18,958 nt of DNA from Nitrospirota bacterium (GTDB lineage: Bacteria; Nitrospirota; Thermodesulfovibrionia; Thermodesulfovibrionales; JdFR-88). This document shows positions 6,505-14,223 of this stretch, in pieces (positions within the stretch are counted from its first letter, which is position 1; the number at the start of each line of letters is the position of its first letter). The position numbers and the translations under genes were made by a program. The DNA lies in contig JAKAGP010000003.1 in the NCBI GenBank assembly GCA_021825785.1, forward strand, positions 1 to 18,958, written 5' to 3'. The notes beneath the pieces are model-generated. The model was given only the letters and a program-made list of their open reading frames with translations. It searched no databases and was not told where the DNA came from.

Positions 6505-6966
6505 CTCCCTTTTCCTCCTTTCAATACCGGTTATGAAATTTTCTTTTTACATCACGCCCGCAAAAGAGCAATTTCCATACCCGCATGTATGCTAACCGGA
6601 TATTATTATTAACCCCCTGTCAAATATCAATTTTTTTACACAACCAGGGCTAGCTTTCTGGGGAATTTAGAAACATAGGAATTTATAAATAATCACTACC
6701 TGCGAAATAACACCAACGGAAAAGCGAAAAAAGTGTGATATGACACAACTTGAGATAATCATTACCCACGGAGCATGGGATATCTTCTGGTTCTCCCCTC
6801 ACACCCTTTCGCCAGTCGCCCTGTGGACAAGTCAATAGCGCCGTTTGTACTCGACCACGGCCCGAATGTATTTTTCACTACCTTTTTTAGGGGATTTTTT
6901 GTAAAGTATACGCGTTTCCATAAGCGGTGCATTTTTGAAATATGACCGATATCAGAATTTTTAAGA
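6505..6966. other. Divergent intergenic region between gspD and the Ig-domain gene cluster
   Basis: About 460 bp without a supported gene, AT-rich in the middle (6600-6760). It must hold the promoters of gspD (rightward) and of the leftward unit. A weak rightward candidate is TTGTAC (6845-6850), 18 bases, TATTTT (6869-6874). A minus-strand ORF that starts inside gspD extends across 6762-6966; it reads as an antisense shadow. No repeats or RNA genes were recognised. Confidence 0.5.
6603..6630 (-). promoter_or_regulatory. Candidate promoter for the mini-gene/Ig-domain protein unit
   Basis: On the minus strand TTGATA (6630-6625) and TAATAA (6608-6603) are separated by 16 bases, in an AT-rich part of the divergent intergenic region. 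A TTGACA (6623-6618) overlaps but has no well-placed -10. Transcription would start near 6596, leaving about a 90-base leader before the mini-gene. Based on consensus match only. Confidence 0.35.
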
Positions 6967-8670
6967 TTGAGAGATAAAACCGGGTTGTCAAAGTCATTTG
7001 TCCGTGCCGCCGCCTGCTGCTTTTCCATTTTGCTTGCATTTTGCCTGCAGTCCGGGGCCATCGGAGCGCAGGAGAAGCCTGGGCAGCCGCCTGCCAGCCG
7101 GCCAGCCCTCCCCTTTGTGCCCGCCCCCGGCAATGTCAATCCGTCTGGAGCGCCCGCCGGAGGCATGCCGCCTGCCTTGAACATTCCGCATCCCGCAAAC
7201 ATACCGCCCGCGGCCACCACCAATAACGATGTCGTGCTCAACTTCGAGGACGCGGACCTCCTGGACGTCATACATACGGTCTTCGGGGACATACTCAAGG
7301 TAAATTACGCGGTCGACCCCTCGATCAAGGGCAAGGTAACGATCAGGATCGCCAAACCGATCTCGCGGAAGGACGTATTGCCTGTCATGCAGATGATCCT
7401 GAAGCTAAACGGCGCGGGATACACAGAGGAAGACGGCATATACAAGATACTTCCCGTAAGCGATATACCCGAGACCACTCCCAGGGTTTACGTCTACCCG
7501 CTCCAAAACAGCAAGGCGTCGCATGTCGCGCAGCTTCTGCAATCGATATTCAGCGGGGCGTCGATGCAGTCGGGTCCGCGCGCACCGATGGTTTCCCAGC
7601 CCCAGGGCATGGGAGTCGCACCGGGCGCGGCCGGTGGGAAATCCCTGGTTTCCGCCTCCACCAGGGTCCTGGCCGATGAGATCACGAACTCTCTCATCGT
7701 CCTGTCCACCCCGGAGGACTACAAATTCATAAAGAGGACCATCCAGAAGCTGGACACCATCCCGCGCCAGGTGATGATAGACGTGCTCATAGCGGAGATC
7801 ACCCTTTCGGACGAGTTCAAGTTCGGCTTGGAATGGGTGCTTTCAAACAACCTGCACATCACCAACAGGATAAACCTCAACGGCCAGGCGGGGCAGAACA
7901 CGGACCAGTTGAGCCAGCAGTTCCCGGCGCCGGCAACATCGGGCACAACGCCCGCAGCGTCCACGGCTACCACACCGGCCATTACAAGCCTTGCCGGATT
8001 CTCCTACGCGGCGCTGGATGCCGCGGGCCAGGTAAAGGCGCTCCTCCAGACGCTCGCATCCAAGAACAAACTGAACGTCATTGCGTCGCCGCACATAATC
8101 TGCGCCGACAACCGCGAGGCGAGGATACAGATAGGCGATGAGATCCCTATCGCCACCTCGCAGGCCACGGCGGTGGGCACCGCCGTCACACCCGGCCAGA
8201 CAAGCATCCTCTCCACGATCCAGTACAAGGACACCGGCACGATCCTCAAGGTAAAACCCCGGATTAACGAAAGCGGCCTTGTCTCGCTGGAGGTAAACCA
8301 GGAGGTCTCGAACGCCACGCCGGAAACCATCCTGGGGCAGCAGCAATTCGTCATCTCGAAGCGTGAAGTGACAACCAACCTGGTGGCGCAGGACGGACAG
8401 ACGATAGTCCTGGGCGGCCTCATAAGCGAGAACACGTCAAAAACGAGAAGCGGCATACCTATACTGAGCAGCATACCGATACTGGGCTATCTCTTCGGCA
8501 CCACGGACAATACAACCACCAAGACGGAGATCATCGTCCTCCTGACCCCTCATGTGATCAGAAACCAGAAGGAAGCCGGGCACGTGACAGACCATTACAT
8601 CGACAGGCTGAGGGGGCTTAACAACGATTTCAAAACGGCCATCCCTATGCCCGGGGACAGGAAGAAATAA
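6967..8670 (+). CDS. gspD: Type II secretion system secretin GspD (short form)
   Basis: GspD forms the outer-membrane channel of the T2SS. The 567-residue product has a signal peptide (hydrophobic core about 12-34), a Pro/Ala-rich linker (36-83) and an N0 domain (about 88-163, NFEDADLLDVIHTVFGDIL). One N1-type domain follows (about 173-265, VYVYPLQNSKASHVAQLLQSIF to ADEITNSLIVLSTPEDY), with a Gly-rich insertion at about 200-230. The secretin domain covers about 266-533 (QVMIDVLIAEI, LNVIASPHIICADNREARIQIGDEIPI, VLGGLI, SGIPILSSIPILGYLF, TEIIVLLTPHVI). Family members commonly have N0-N1-N2-N3 and about 650-700 residues, so N2 and N3 appear to be absent. The only in-frame starts are TTG (6967 or 6985); neither has a good ribosome-binding site, and a TGA at 6943-6945 closes the frame upstream. 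The gene converges on the gsp operon instead of lying inside it. Confidence 0.92.
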   Translation: MRDKTGLSKSFVRAAACCFSILLAFCLQSGAIGAQEKPGQPPASRPALPFVPAPGNVNPSGAPAGGMPPALNIPHPANIPPAATTNNDVVLNFEDADLLDVIHTVFGDILKVNYAVDPSIKGKVTIRIAKPISRKDVLPVMQMILKLNGAGYTEEDGIYKILPVSDIPETTPRVYVYPLQNSKASHVAQLLQSIFSGASMQSGPRAPMVSQPQGMGVAPGAAGGKSLVSASTRVLADEITNSLIVLSTPEDYKFIKRTIQKLDTIPRQVMIDVLIAEITLSDEFKFGLEWVLSNNLHITNRINLNGQAGQNTDQLSQQFPAPATSGTTPAASTATTPAITSLAGFSYAALDAAGQVKALLQTLASKNKLNVIASPHIICADNREARIQIGDEIPIATSQATAVGTAVTPGQTSILSTIQYKDTGTILKVKPRINESGLVSLEVNQEVSNATPETILGQQQFVISKREVTTNLVAQDGQTIVLGGLISENTSKTRSGIPILSSIPILGYLFGTTDNTTTKTEIIVLLTPHVIRNQKEAGHVTDHYIDRLRGLNNDFKTAIPMPGDRKK

Positions 8671-8830
8671 CCCTCACACTCCCCCGCCACTCTACCTTAA
8701 AGCAGAGGGTTTCGTAAAAAACAGGCTCTTCCGGAATTCCAGCAGGCAGTTGAAAAAGTCTCAAATTCGTCATTCCCCGGCTTGATCCCCCGATCGAGGT
8801 CAGAGAATGCCCCGGGCAATTTTTTGCAGG
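8671..8830. other. Convergent intergenic region between gspD and gspC
   Basis: No gene is supported here. The region must terminate transcription from both sides. It contains one imperfect hairpin (listed separately) and a stretch around 8750-8780 (AAAAAGTCTCAAATTCGTCATTCC) of the kind often seen in dispersed intergenic repeats. I cannot confirm a repeat from this window alone. Confidence 0.4.
8771..8809. terminator. Imperfect hairpin between convergent genes, possible bidirectional terminator or REP-like unit
   Basis: CTTGATC (8781-8787) pairs with GATCGAG (8792-8798) across a CCCC loop, with one G-T wobble on the plus-strand transcript. An outer stem CATTC/GAATG (8771-8775, 8805-8809) adds five pairs. 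A T-rich run follows on either side some bases away. Its position between two converging genes suggests termination; a dispersed REP-like element is the alternative. Confidence 0.35.
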
Positions 8831-9571
8831 CTAAAATCCGGGCTGCCCGGTTTGGAAATTCGTCCCGGGCAGGCCTTTTGCCGACCCGCCCAAATCCTTT
8901 ACCGGCTTATAGAGGAAGACATCCATGGTCTCCTTGCCCCTGGCCAGGCGGACCTCATCCGGTTCGATGCTCGTAAGCACAAACCCGTCAATCGAGTCAC
9001 CCTTTTTATAGACTTTGACCTTTCCGGCATCCGCCCCGTGCAGGGCCGTCTGTCCCGCAGGCCCATAAATGGGAGTCCCGTAGAAGGGCTGCTGGGGCCT
9101 GCCGTACGGAAACCGCATCCCGTGGCGGGCGGGTCCATACCGGGCGGGCCCCCCCGCGCCTTCCGGCCCGGCCCCGCCGGCAAAACCCGGCGCGCTTTTT
9201 CGCACTTCTATATAGGCGAGGCTCAAACCGCCGGTTATCAGGGTGCCGCGCAGGACGAGGTCCGGCTTCGGCGGAGGTTGGACGGCCACCGCCGGCGGCT
9301 TTTCAACCGGTATGGTCCTCGCGGGATTGAAAAGGTTCTGCCTGCCTATGATCGCATAGGAATCGGGGGAATCCGAAACCTCATTCCCCGGGCCTGCCTG
9401 CCCGTCTTTAATAAGGGCGTCCTGTTTCCCGGGACCCGGCAGCCGGATAGCGCCATGGGCCCGGCCGTATCCGGGGGGCAAGGCGGCCCCGGGATTATAA
9501 GTGACGGAAAAGACAATGGCGGCGGCCAGTATCAGATTAAGTACGTTTATGTTCCTGAGAAGATTCTTCAT
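8831..9571 (-). CDS. gspC: Type II secretion system protein GspC-like (HR domain, no PDZ)
   Basis: GspC links the inner-membrane platform to the N-terminal domain of GspD. The 246-residue protein has one N-terminal membrane anchor (about 11-24). An HR-type (T2SSC) domain begins at about 71 (YAIIGRQNLFNP) and continues with PDLVLRGTLITGGLSLAYIEVR to 124. After an insertion of about 58 residues rich in Gly, Pro, Arg and Tyr (125-182), the fold resumes at 184-221 (VKVYKKGDSIDGFVLTSIEPDEVRLARGKETMDVFL). There is no C-terminal PDZ or coiled coil, as in short GspC forms. The start overlaps the end of gspM by four bases (ATGA). It is the last gene of the operon, whereas gspC commonly leads. GspN or PilP-like naming would be an alternative. 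Confidence 0.75.
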   Translation of the reverse strand: MKNLLRNINVLNLILAAAIVFSVTYNPGAALPPGYGRAHGAIRLPGPGKQDALIKDGQAGPGNEVSDSPDSYAIIGRQNLFNPARTIPVEKPPAVAVQPPPKPDLVLRGTLITGGLSLAYIEVRKSAPGFAGGAGPEGAGGPARYGPARHGMRFPYGRPQQPFYGTPIYGPAGQTALHGADAGKVKVYKKGDSIDGFVLTSIEPDEVRLARGKETMDVFLYKPVKDLGGSAKGLPGTNFQTGQPGF

Positions 9572-10350
9572 TGCCGCTGTCCAAACGGGACCGGCCCGCC
9601 TCTCCAGCCCGCGGGCGCGCCGGCGGGAGGAATCCCGCCCATTGGTCCCCCTATTGGCCCGCTTGCCGGAGCGCCCGGCAGGCCCATCGGGGCGGGGCCG
9701 CCTGCCGGAGTGATCGTTGGTGCGCCCATTACAGGCGGCCCCCCTCCCGGAACCGTACCGGCCCCAACGGGACTGGTCCCATTAGGACCTGTATCAGCGG
9801 GGCTGGCCCCCATAAGGGCCATAACGGTCAGGCCGGCCGCGAGCGCTTTCGGCGCCCTTATATCCACGCACTGGACCGACAGCTCCTTTACCACCAGGAC
9901 TGGTTTATGCGTCTCAAGCTGATAGAGGACATTCGTGAGGGCATTCGTATCCGGCAGGGTCATTTCGAAACTGGCGGTTATGACCATGAACTTGCCCATG
10001 GGTTTGGCCCTGCCGATTTTTTCGCTCGAAACGACGCCGCCGCTGCCCGAGATGATCGTCTTCACGGTCTCCTGCAGGGCCGCGCCCGCTATCGACAGGC
10101 TCTGTCCGCCAAAGAGGTCCGCCTCCGCGGCATCCCTGGATTCTCTCATTGTGGCCAGTCTCTTCTCAAGCAGGGGGGCCTGCGAGATCAGCCTCCCGTA
10201 TTTCCCGAGGGTCCTGGCCGCGGCGGCCTGCCGGTCTTTAAGGTCCGAGAGGCTATCGGCGCCCTTCATGTACACGTCCTGATAAAAGACGGTCGCCGCC
10301 AGTATCACCGCCGCGGGCGCCAGGATTTTCATCAGCCCCGTGTTTCTCAT
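9568..10350 (-). CDS. gspM: Type II secretion system protein GspM-like (PilO-type) with Pro/Gly-rich tail
   Basis: GspM pairs with GspL in the inner-membrane assembly platform. The 260-residue product has one N-terminal membrane segment (about 7-23), an Ala/Arg-rich coiled-coil stretch (about 31-80), and a ferredoxin-like periplasmic domain (about 85-165). This matches the T2SSM_b/PilO class: AALQETVKTIISGSGGVVSSE, then FMVITASFEMTLPDTNALTNVLYQLETHKPVLVVKELSVQ. Residues from about 182 to the end are a low-complexity Pro/Gly/Ala/Met tail unusual for the family. Its ATG overlaps the gspL stop by four bases, and AAGG lies about 8 bases upstream. The assignment rests on position and fold pattern; sequence conservation in this family is low. 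Confidence 0.75.
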   Translation of the reverse strand: MRNTGLMKILAPAAVILAATVFYQDVYMKGADSLSDLKDRQAAAARTLGKYGRLISQAPLLEKRLATMRESRDAAEADLFGGQSLSIAGAALQETVKTIISGSGGVVSSEKIGRAKPMGKFMVITASFEMTLPDTNALTNVLYQLETHKPVLVVKELSVQCVDIRAPKALAAGLTVMALMGASPADTGPNGTSPVGAGTVPGGGPPVMGAPTITPAGGPAPMGLPGAPASGPIGGPMGGIPPAGAPAGWRGGPVPFGQRQ

Positions 10351-11615
10351 CTTTTCGCCTTGCCCTGCCCCGGCAGCGGCCTGCCATCCCCGGACGGGTC
10401 GCCCCCATCCGCCCGCTGCACCTTGATAACGAAATGGTCGGATTTCGTCTTTGCGTCCCTCAGCGTCGGGGAGGCGAATTCGGCCTTTTTGAAGTAACCC
10501 GATTTCTCCAGCCTGGGGATGAGCCCGCTGGCCGACGCAGCGTACCCCTCGATCCGGACGGACTCCCCGGAAAACCTAAGCCTGGTCAGCCATGCGGATT
10601 TGGGTATGACCGCCGTCAGCTCTTTTATGGCGAGAAGCGCCGCGGACCTGTCAGTTTCAAAACCCTTCACCGTATTGATTTCCCCGTTGACAACCCCTAT
10701 CTGCCTCATGACGGATTCAACTCCGCCCACCTTCTTTCTTTCGAGCGAAATCTGACGGTCCATGGCGTCTATCTTCCCCGCTTCAACCTTCAGCGGGGTG
10801 ATTATGCGATAGCTCAATACGGCCAGAAGCAAAAGGACCAGCAGCGCGCTGCCTGCAACCGGCACCTTCGTCTTCTCCCTCCGGCCGTTGCTCATGAGGT
10901 TCGGCCCCGCATTGAATCTCAGCGCCTCGAAAACCCCGCATGCCGCCGCGGAGGGCGATTGGCCGGCCGCCCTTATTTTACGGCCGAGGGCCGGGTCCTC
11001 AACGGCATGGATTATCCTGGACACCGGGATCCCGTTTTCACCCAGCAGGTCCATAAACGGCTTTACCTTATCCAGCCTCACCGCGGAAACCTGCAATGTC
11101 AGCTTCCCTCCGCCCTCGCCGATGACGCGCCAGTCATAAAGCATCCTGTCGGCATCGAAGGGGACCAGGCGGTCCAGATCGTACGAGACGGCGTTGGCGA
11201 TGTCATGCCTGACGGCGGAGGGGAACTCCGCATTCCTCCGGATCACCCATTCCGAGGGTATCACCAGCGCGGCTTCCATCCCTCCCAACGCGACTATTGC
11301 GCCGGAACCGGAGGGTGCGCCGGAACCGGAGGCGCCGAGGACGGATTTCGCGGCCCGGACCAGCTCGGAGGGTCCGGGATACCCATTGCCCCCGGTCTCG
11401 AACCTGCCGGATTTTACGATCTTCACACGGGAGAGGAATCCGCCGCCCAGGGCGGCGCCCGCCGCCCCTTTTTCGACCGAGACACAAAGTATCCTTCGCG
11501 GCCGCAGCCTCTCATCGGCGGCGCTGAAGGTCAAAAACGACAAGACCTTCCCGGCGCGCCGGAATGCCCGCCTGAAGAACTCCCCTATCTGCCTGGCCTG
11601 CTCTTTTGTCTCCAT
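10347..11615 (-). CDS. gspL: Type II secretion system protein GspL-like (PilM-like plus PilN-like)
   Basis: GspL bridges the GspE ATPase to the membrane platform. The 422-residue product has a cytoplasmic actin-like (PilM/GspL) half, about residues 40-235, with VIPSEWVIRRNAEFPS, NAVSYDLDRLVPFDADRMLYDW and VSAVRLDKVKPFMDLLGENGIPVSRI. A single membrane segment (about 252-272), a coiled coil (about 277-318) and a PilN-like periplasmic domain (about 322-401, LLAIKELTAVIPKSAWLTRLRFSGESVRIEGYA) follow. The ATG at 11615 overlaps the gspK stop by one base (TGATG); an in-frame TTG at 11618 is the alternative. The first 35 residues are a basic, helical extension. Confidence 0.85.
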   Translation of the reverse strand: METKEQARQIGEFFRRAFRRAGKVLSFLTFSAADERLRPRRILCVSVEKGAAGAALGGGFLSRVKIVKSGRFETGGNGYPGPSELVRAAKSVLGASGSGAPSGSGAIVALGGMEAALVIPSEWVIRRNAEFPSAVRHDIANAVSYDLDRLVPFDADRMLYDWRVIGEGGGKLTLQVSAVRLDKVKPFMDLLGENGIPVSRIIHAVEDPALGRKIRAAGQSPSAAACGVFEALRFNAGPNLMSNGRREKTKVPVAGSALLVLLLLAVLSYRIITPLKVEAGKIDAMDRQISLERKKVGGVESVMRQIGVVNGEINTVKGFETDRSAALLAIKELTAVIPKSAWLTRLRFSGESVRIEGYAASASGLIPRLEKSGYFKKAEFASPTLRDAKTKSDHFVIKVQRADGGDPSGDGRPLPGQGKAKR

Positions 11616-12691
11616 CAATCGCGATACGCCGGACTCTTATAATACAAATATTTGTAGGAATTGTTTGTAAAGTCCATCATGACGGTCGCCCTTATCGGAT
11701 AGCCTTCCTTCCGGCCGTCTACGTAGCCGACCGAATCTATGGTATACACGCCCGGGTCCGTGGTAGTCAGGTACGGGCTCAACGGCTGATAATACGAGCC
11801 CAGCAGGGCCTGCAGGTCCTGCGGCCCCCCGATCTGCTTTATCTGCCTGTAGGCGATTACCTGATCGACCATCTCCGGGCTCATTCCGGGGATGCACAGG
11901 AGCACCTCCCTGGGCGCATAGTTTACGTTCACAGCCGCGCCCCTGGAGTTGACGGTCAGGAAGTCGATGAGCCCCCTGGTCCGCCCCGTGCCGTACAAAA
12001 GCTTCGGGGTTACCCCCCTCACGAGCAGAAGCTCCTCCAAAACCTCGAAGTTCGCGCCCTTCGGCTTGTAAGGGTCAGGCAGGGACATGTAGTATTCGCT
12101 TCCCGCCCCGTGGGGCCTCGCGAAGCCGCTTGGGTCTTTCCAGTCCATTATGGAGTCGGCTATGGCCTGCGCGTCCCCGTCCCCCAGCCCGAGCTGCCTC
12201 AGGAGGTTGTAAATGAAGGTCTCGGGGACCATATTCACGTCCAGCTTTCCGGTCTCGCCAAGGATGCTGACGCTGTAATGGCCTCCCGCCAGCCTGCCCT
12301 CATAGGTCGTGCCGTCCGCCCTCCACGCGGGGGCCTCCGCGCTGTCTTCAACAGCGTTTTCGATGCCGTTTTTATTCATGTACTGAAGTTCCATTATAGC
12401 CCTTTGTATGCCCGCTTCCGCCAGGAATTTTTCCGCCGCCTGGTCCTTGAAGGCGAGTGTGGACAGCGACTGGCTGCGCGCGGTAAGCGAAAGGGACATG
12501 ACAAGGACCATCAATATGGCCGTCACCCATATCACCAGCATAAGCACTATCCCGCTTTCGCAGTCCCGCGGCACTCTCATTCCGCCAAACCGGCGCCTTC
12601 CGCATCCGGCGGCCTTTCCCGGGGGAAAACTGCCGCCCGGCCCGGGGCTCTTCCGGGGCGGAAGGCAGATGGCGTTTGGTCTAAACGCCAT
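11615..12691 (-). CDS. gspK: Type II secretion minor pseudopilin GspK
   Basis: GspK caps the pseudopilus tip together with GspI and GspJ. After a basic Gly/Pro-rich leader the protein has an N-terminal hydrophobic helix (SGIVLMLVIWVTAILMVLVMSLSLTAR) in which the usual Glu at +5 is missing; that absence is characteristic of GspK. The rest shows GspK features: a helical SAM-like region (FLAEAGIQRAIMELQYM, VLEELLLVRGVTPKLLYG) and a C-terminal helix-hairpin segment (VNVNYAPREVLLCIPGMSPEMVDQVIAYR). ATG 12691 overlaps the end of gspJ and has GGGG 7 bases upstream. ATG 12580 would give a short, conventional leader but lacks a usable ribosome-binding site and leaves a 100-base gap in an otherwise packed operon. 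Confidence 0.88.
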   Translation of the reverse strand: MAFRPNAICLPPRKSPGPGGSFPPGKAAGCGRRRFGGMRVPRDCESGIVLMLVIWVTAILMVLVMSLSLTARSQSLSTLAFKDQAAEKFLAEAGIQRAIMELQYMNKNGIENAVEDSAEAPAWRADGTTYEGRLAGGHYSVSILGETGKLDVNMVPETFIYNLLRQLGLGDGDAQAIADSIMDWKDPSGFARPHGAGSEYYMSLPDPYKPKGANFEVLEELLLVRGVTPKLLYGTGRTRGLIDFLTVNSRGAAVNVNYAPREVLLCIPGMSPEMVDQVIAYRQIKQIGGPQDLQALLGSYYQPLSPYLTTTDPGVYTIDSVGYVDGRKEGYPIRATVMMDFTNNSYKYLYYKSPAYRD

Positions 12692-13337
12692 TGCTGAGCC
12701 CCGTAATATTATTTGCCGAGCCCTGGACGTTCACGGGTATAACCATGTGGATGCTCCTCGGGCCGTAAACGAAATCTATCCCCACGTCGAGCACCTCCCC
12801 GCCAAGCCGGTCCGCCCCCAGACGGTCCACCCACTTTCCCTTCTCCCCCTTGAGCTGCCTGACGAAATATCTGAAGCTGACGCCGTCCGCGGAGGGCAGC
12901 AGCACCGTCTCCTTCTGTATCTTCGTGCCCGTGACGGTCTCCTCCGCCTTCAGGACCTCTTTGCCGTCCTGTCCCGGCTCCACGGTGTATTTTACCCACA
13001 CGCATCCCATCCGGCTGCCCCATATGGAATAAACGCTCGCAAATTGCATGGTGCCGGAGTCGCCCCTGAAGGTATAGTCCTGCCCGTCCCTTGGGGCGAG
13101 CGTTACCATGTCCTGGACCTGGGAGTCCAGGATATTGCAGACAGACTCGAACCTCTCGCCGGAATCGGCGTTCCTCTGGCCGGAGCGGACAGAGTTGAAA
13201 CCGAGTTTCATCGCTTCCCCGATAACGACCAGCACGAGCATCGAGAGCACAAGGGCTATCATCAGCTCCAGGAGCGTGAACCCCCCATTTTTACCCATGA
13301 CGGCCTCCGGGGGCTTCAGACAAGGGCGGGCCTTCAT
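12681..13337 (-). CDS. gspJ: Type II secretion minor pseudopilin GspJ
   Basis: The 218-residue minor pseudopilin has a prepilin cleavage site at G19/F20 (GG-FTLLELMIALVLSMLVLVVIGEAM) with Glu at +5, followed by a beta-rich domain. Features such as VRSGQRNADSGERFESVCNILDSQVQDM and the long strand region to IHMVIPVNV fit the GspJ family. It forms the tip complex with GspI and GspK. The ATG at 13337 overlaps the gspI stop by one base. A second ATG at 13298, with GGAGG about 5 bases upstream, would give a six-residue leader. Both starts are credible. Confidence 0.87.
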   Translation of the reverse strand: MKARPCLKPPEAVMGKNGGFTLLELMIALVLSMLVLVVIGEAMKLGFNSVRSGQRNADSGERFESVCNILDSQVQDMVTLAPRDGQDYTFRGDSGTMQFASVYSIWGSRMGCVWVKYTVEPGQDGKEVLKAEETVTGTKIQKETVLLPSADGVSFRYFVRQLKGEKGKWVDRLGADRLGGEVLDVGIDFVYGPRSIHMVIPVNVQGSANNITGLSNGV

Positions 13338-13735
13338 CAGGGTTTCCCCTCCACTGTCTTCAGGGTATTTAAAGTGTATGACTTGTATTTCCCGCCCGAC
13401 GTCCAGTGGACGGTCAAGTCCACCTCCAGAAGCCTGAGGTTCAGGCCCTCTGTCCTGTCCTCAAGGACAGGATGGACCGAGACATCCACATCGTAGGGGC
13501 CGTCCGAGGAGTGGGTGTCGCCTTCGTAAATGGGGTCGGCCGCGAGCACTGCCCTCATCCTGTCCTCCGCGGCCACTACCGCGGACGCATAGTCCCCGGA
13601 GGCGGCAAGCGACCGCATGTCGTGAGAGAAAAGGCGGCTTATCAGAAGAAGCACGGTTGCCAGGAGGGCCATGGCCACCATCACCTCAAGAAGAGTAAAA
13701 CCTCCGCGGAAATTCCCTTGCACACGCCTATCCAT
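13337..13735 (-). CDS. gspI: Type II secretion minor pseudopilin GspI
   Basis: The 132-residue product has a prepilin peptidase site at G12/F13 (GG-FTLLEVMVAMALLATVLLLISRLF) with Glu at +5. The short soluble domain has the family pattern of an early Ala/Glu/Arg helix (SAVVAAEDRMRAVLA) and a strand-rich end with a conserved Trp (LEVDLTVHWTSGGKYKSYTLNTLK). Length is typical of GspI. It overlaps gspH by eight bases, consistent with translational coupling. Confidence 0.88.
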   Translation of the reverse strand: MDRRVQGNFRGGFTLLEVMVAMALLATVLLLISRLFSHDMRSLAASGDYASAVVAAEDRMRAVLAADPIYEGDTHSSDGPYDVDVSVHPVLEDRTEGLNLRLLEVDLTVHWTSGGKYKSYTLNTLKTVEGKP

Positions 13736-14210
13736 TTGTCTGGTCCGGGGGGGGCGGCCCGCTCAGGCCGGGGACCGTAGAGCCCGTGACCGGGTTCGGC
13801 TCTATCTTGAACTGTCTCTTGTCATCCCAGATGATTATCGATCCGCCCTCATCGACCGCGCCCGACGGCAGGAAGGAAATCCGGTAAAGGCCGGAGTCGA
13901 TCTCCTCGTCCCTGGGGTCGATGACCTTCATGCCGATGTTCGCCCCCAGGCGTTTTAAGCCGGTGGAGTTTTCAATCCCGTAGCTCCTTGTGTCCAGGTC
14001 GATCACGACGCTCTGCCTGCGCCCCTTGAGCGCAGCAAGCGCCCTCGCATAGCGGAGGGTGGCCGATATGCTCCTGGCCGCCGCCTCCAGCCTGCTGGAC
14101 TTCATGACGGAGACCAGGGAGAGGGAGGAGATTGCAATGACAATGGAGATGAGAAGCAGCACGATCAGCAGTTCGAGAAGCGTGAATCCGCGGGCCTTTT
14201 GTCTTTTCAT
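13728..14210 (-). CDS. gspH: Type II secretion minor pseudopilin GspH
   Basis: The 160-residue product has a short basic leader and a cleavage site at G8/F9 (G-FTLLELLIVLLLISIVIAISSLSLV) with Glu at +5. The body fits GspH: RLEAAARSISATLRYARALAALKGRRQSVVIDLDTRSYGI, then a mixed beta region. The C-terminal end (GPPPPDQTNG) is Pro-rich and probably disordered. It starts 13 bases after the gspF stop. The order F-H-I-J-K supports the assignment over a FimT-type type IV pilin. Confidence 0.87.
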   Translation of the reverse strand: MKRQKARGFTLLELLIVLLLISIVIAISSLSLVSVMKSSRLEAAARSISATLRYARALAALKGRRQSVVIDLDTRSYGIENSTGLKRLGANIGMKVIDPRDEEIDSGLYRISFLPSGAVDEGGSIIIWDDKRQFKIEPNPVTGSTVPGLSGPPPPDQTNG

Positions 14211-14223
14211 CCCTGGAATTGCC

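Noticed and set aside
2946..6505. The 64-bp repeat as an insertion-sequence end, CRISPR repeat or riboswitch
   Set aside because: There are only two copies 3.5 kb apart, no terminal inverted repeats or target duplication, no spacer array, and no match to the c-di-GMP (GEMM) consensus motifs I looked for. The block boundaries coincide with an ORF.
6762..7298. Minus-strand ORF of 178 codons upstream of and overlapping gspD
   Set aside because: Most of it is antisense to the gspD signal peptide and N0 region. It has no recognisable family and no supporting start site.
8807..13496. Long plus-strand ORFs (e.g. 8807-9922, 10434-11642, 11606-12697, 12408-13496)
   Set aside because: They lie opposite gspC-gspJ, whose products match known families throughout. 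The long antisense frames follow from GC-rich codon use.
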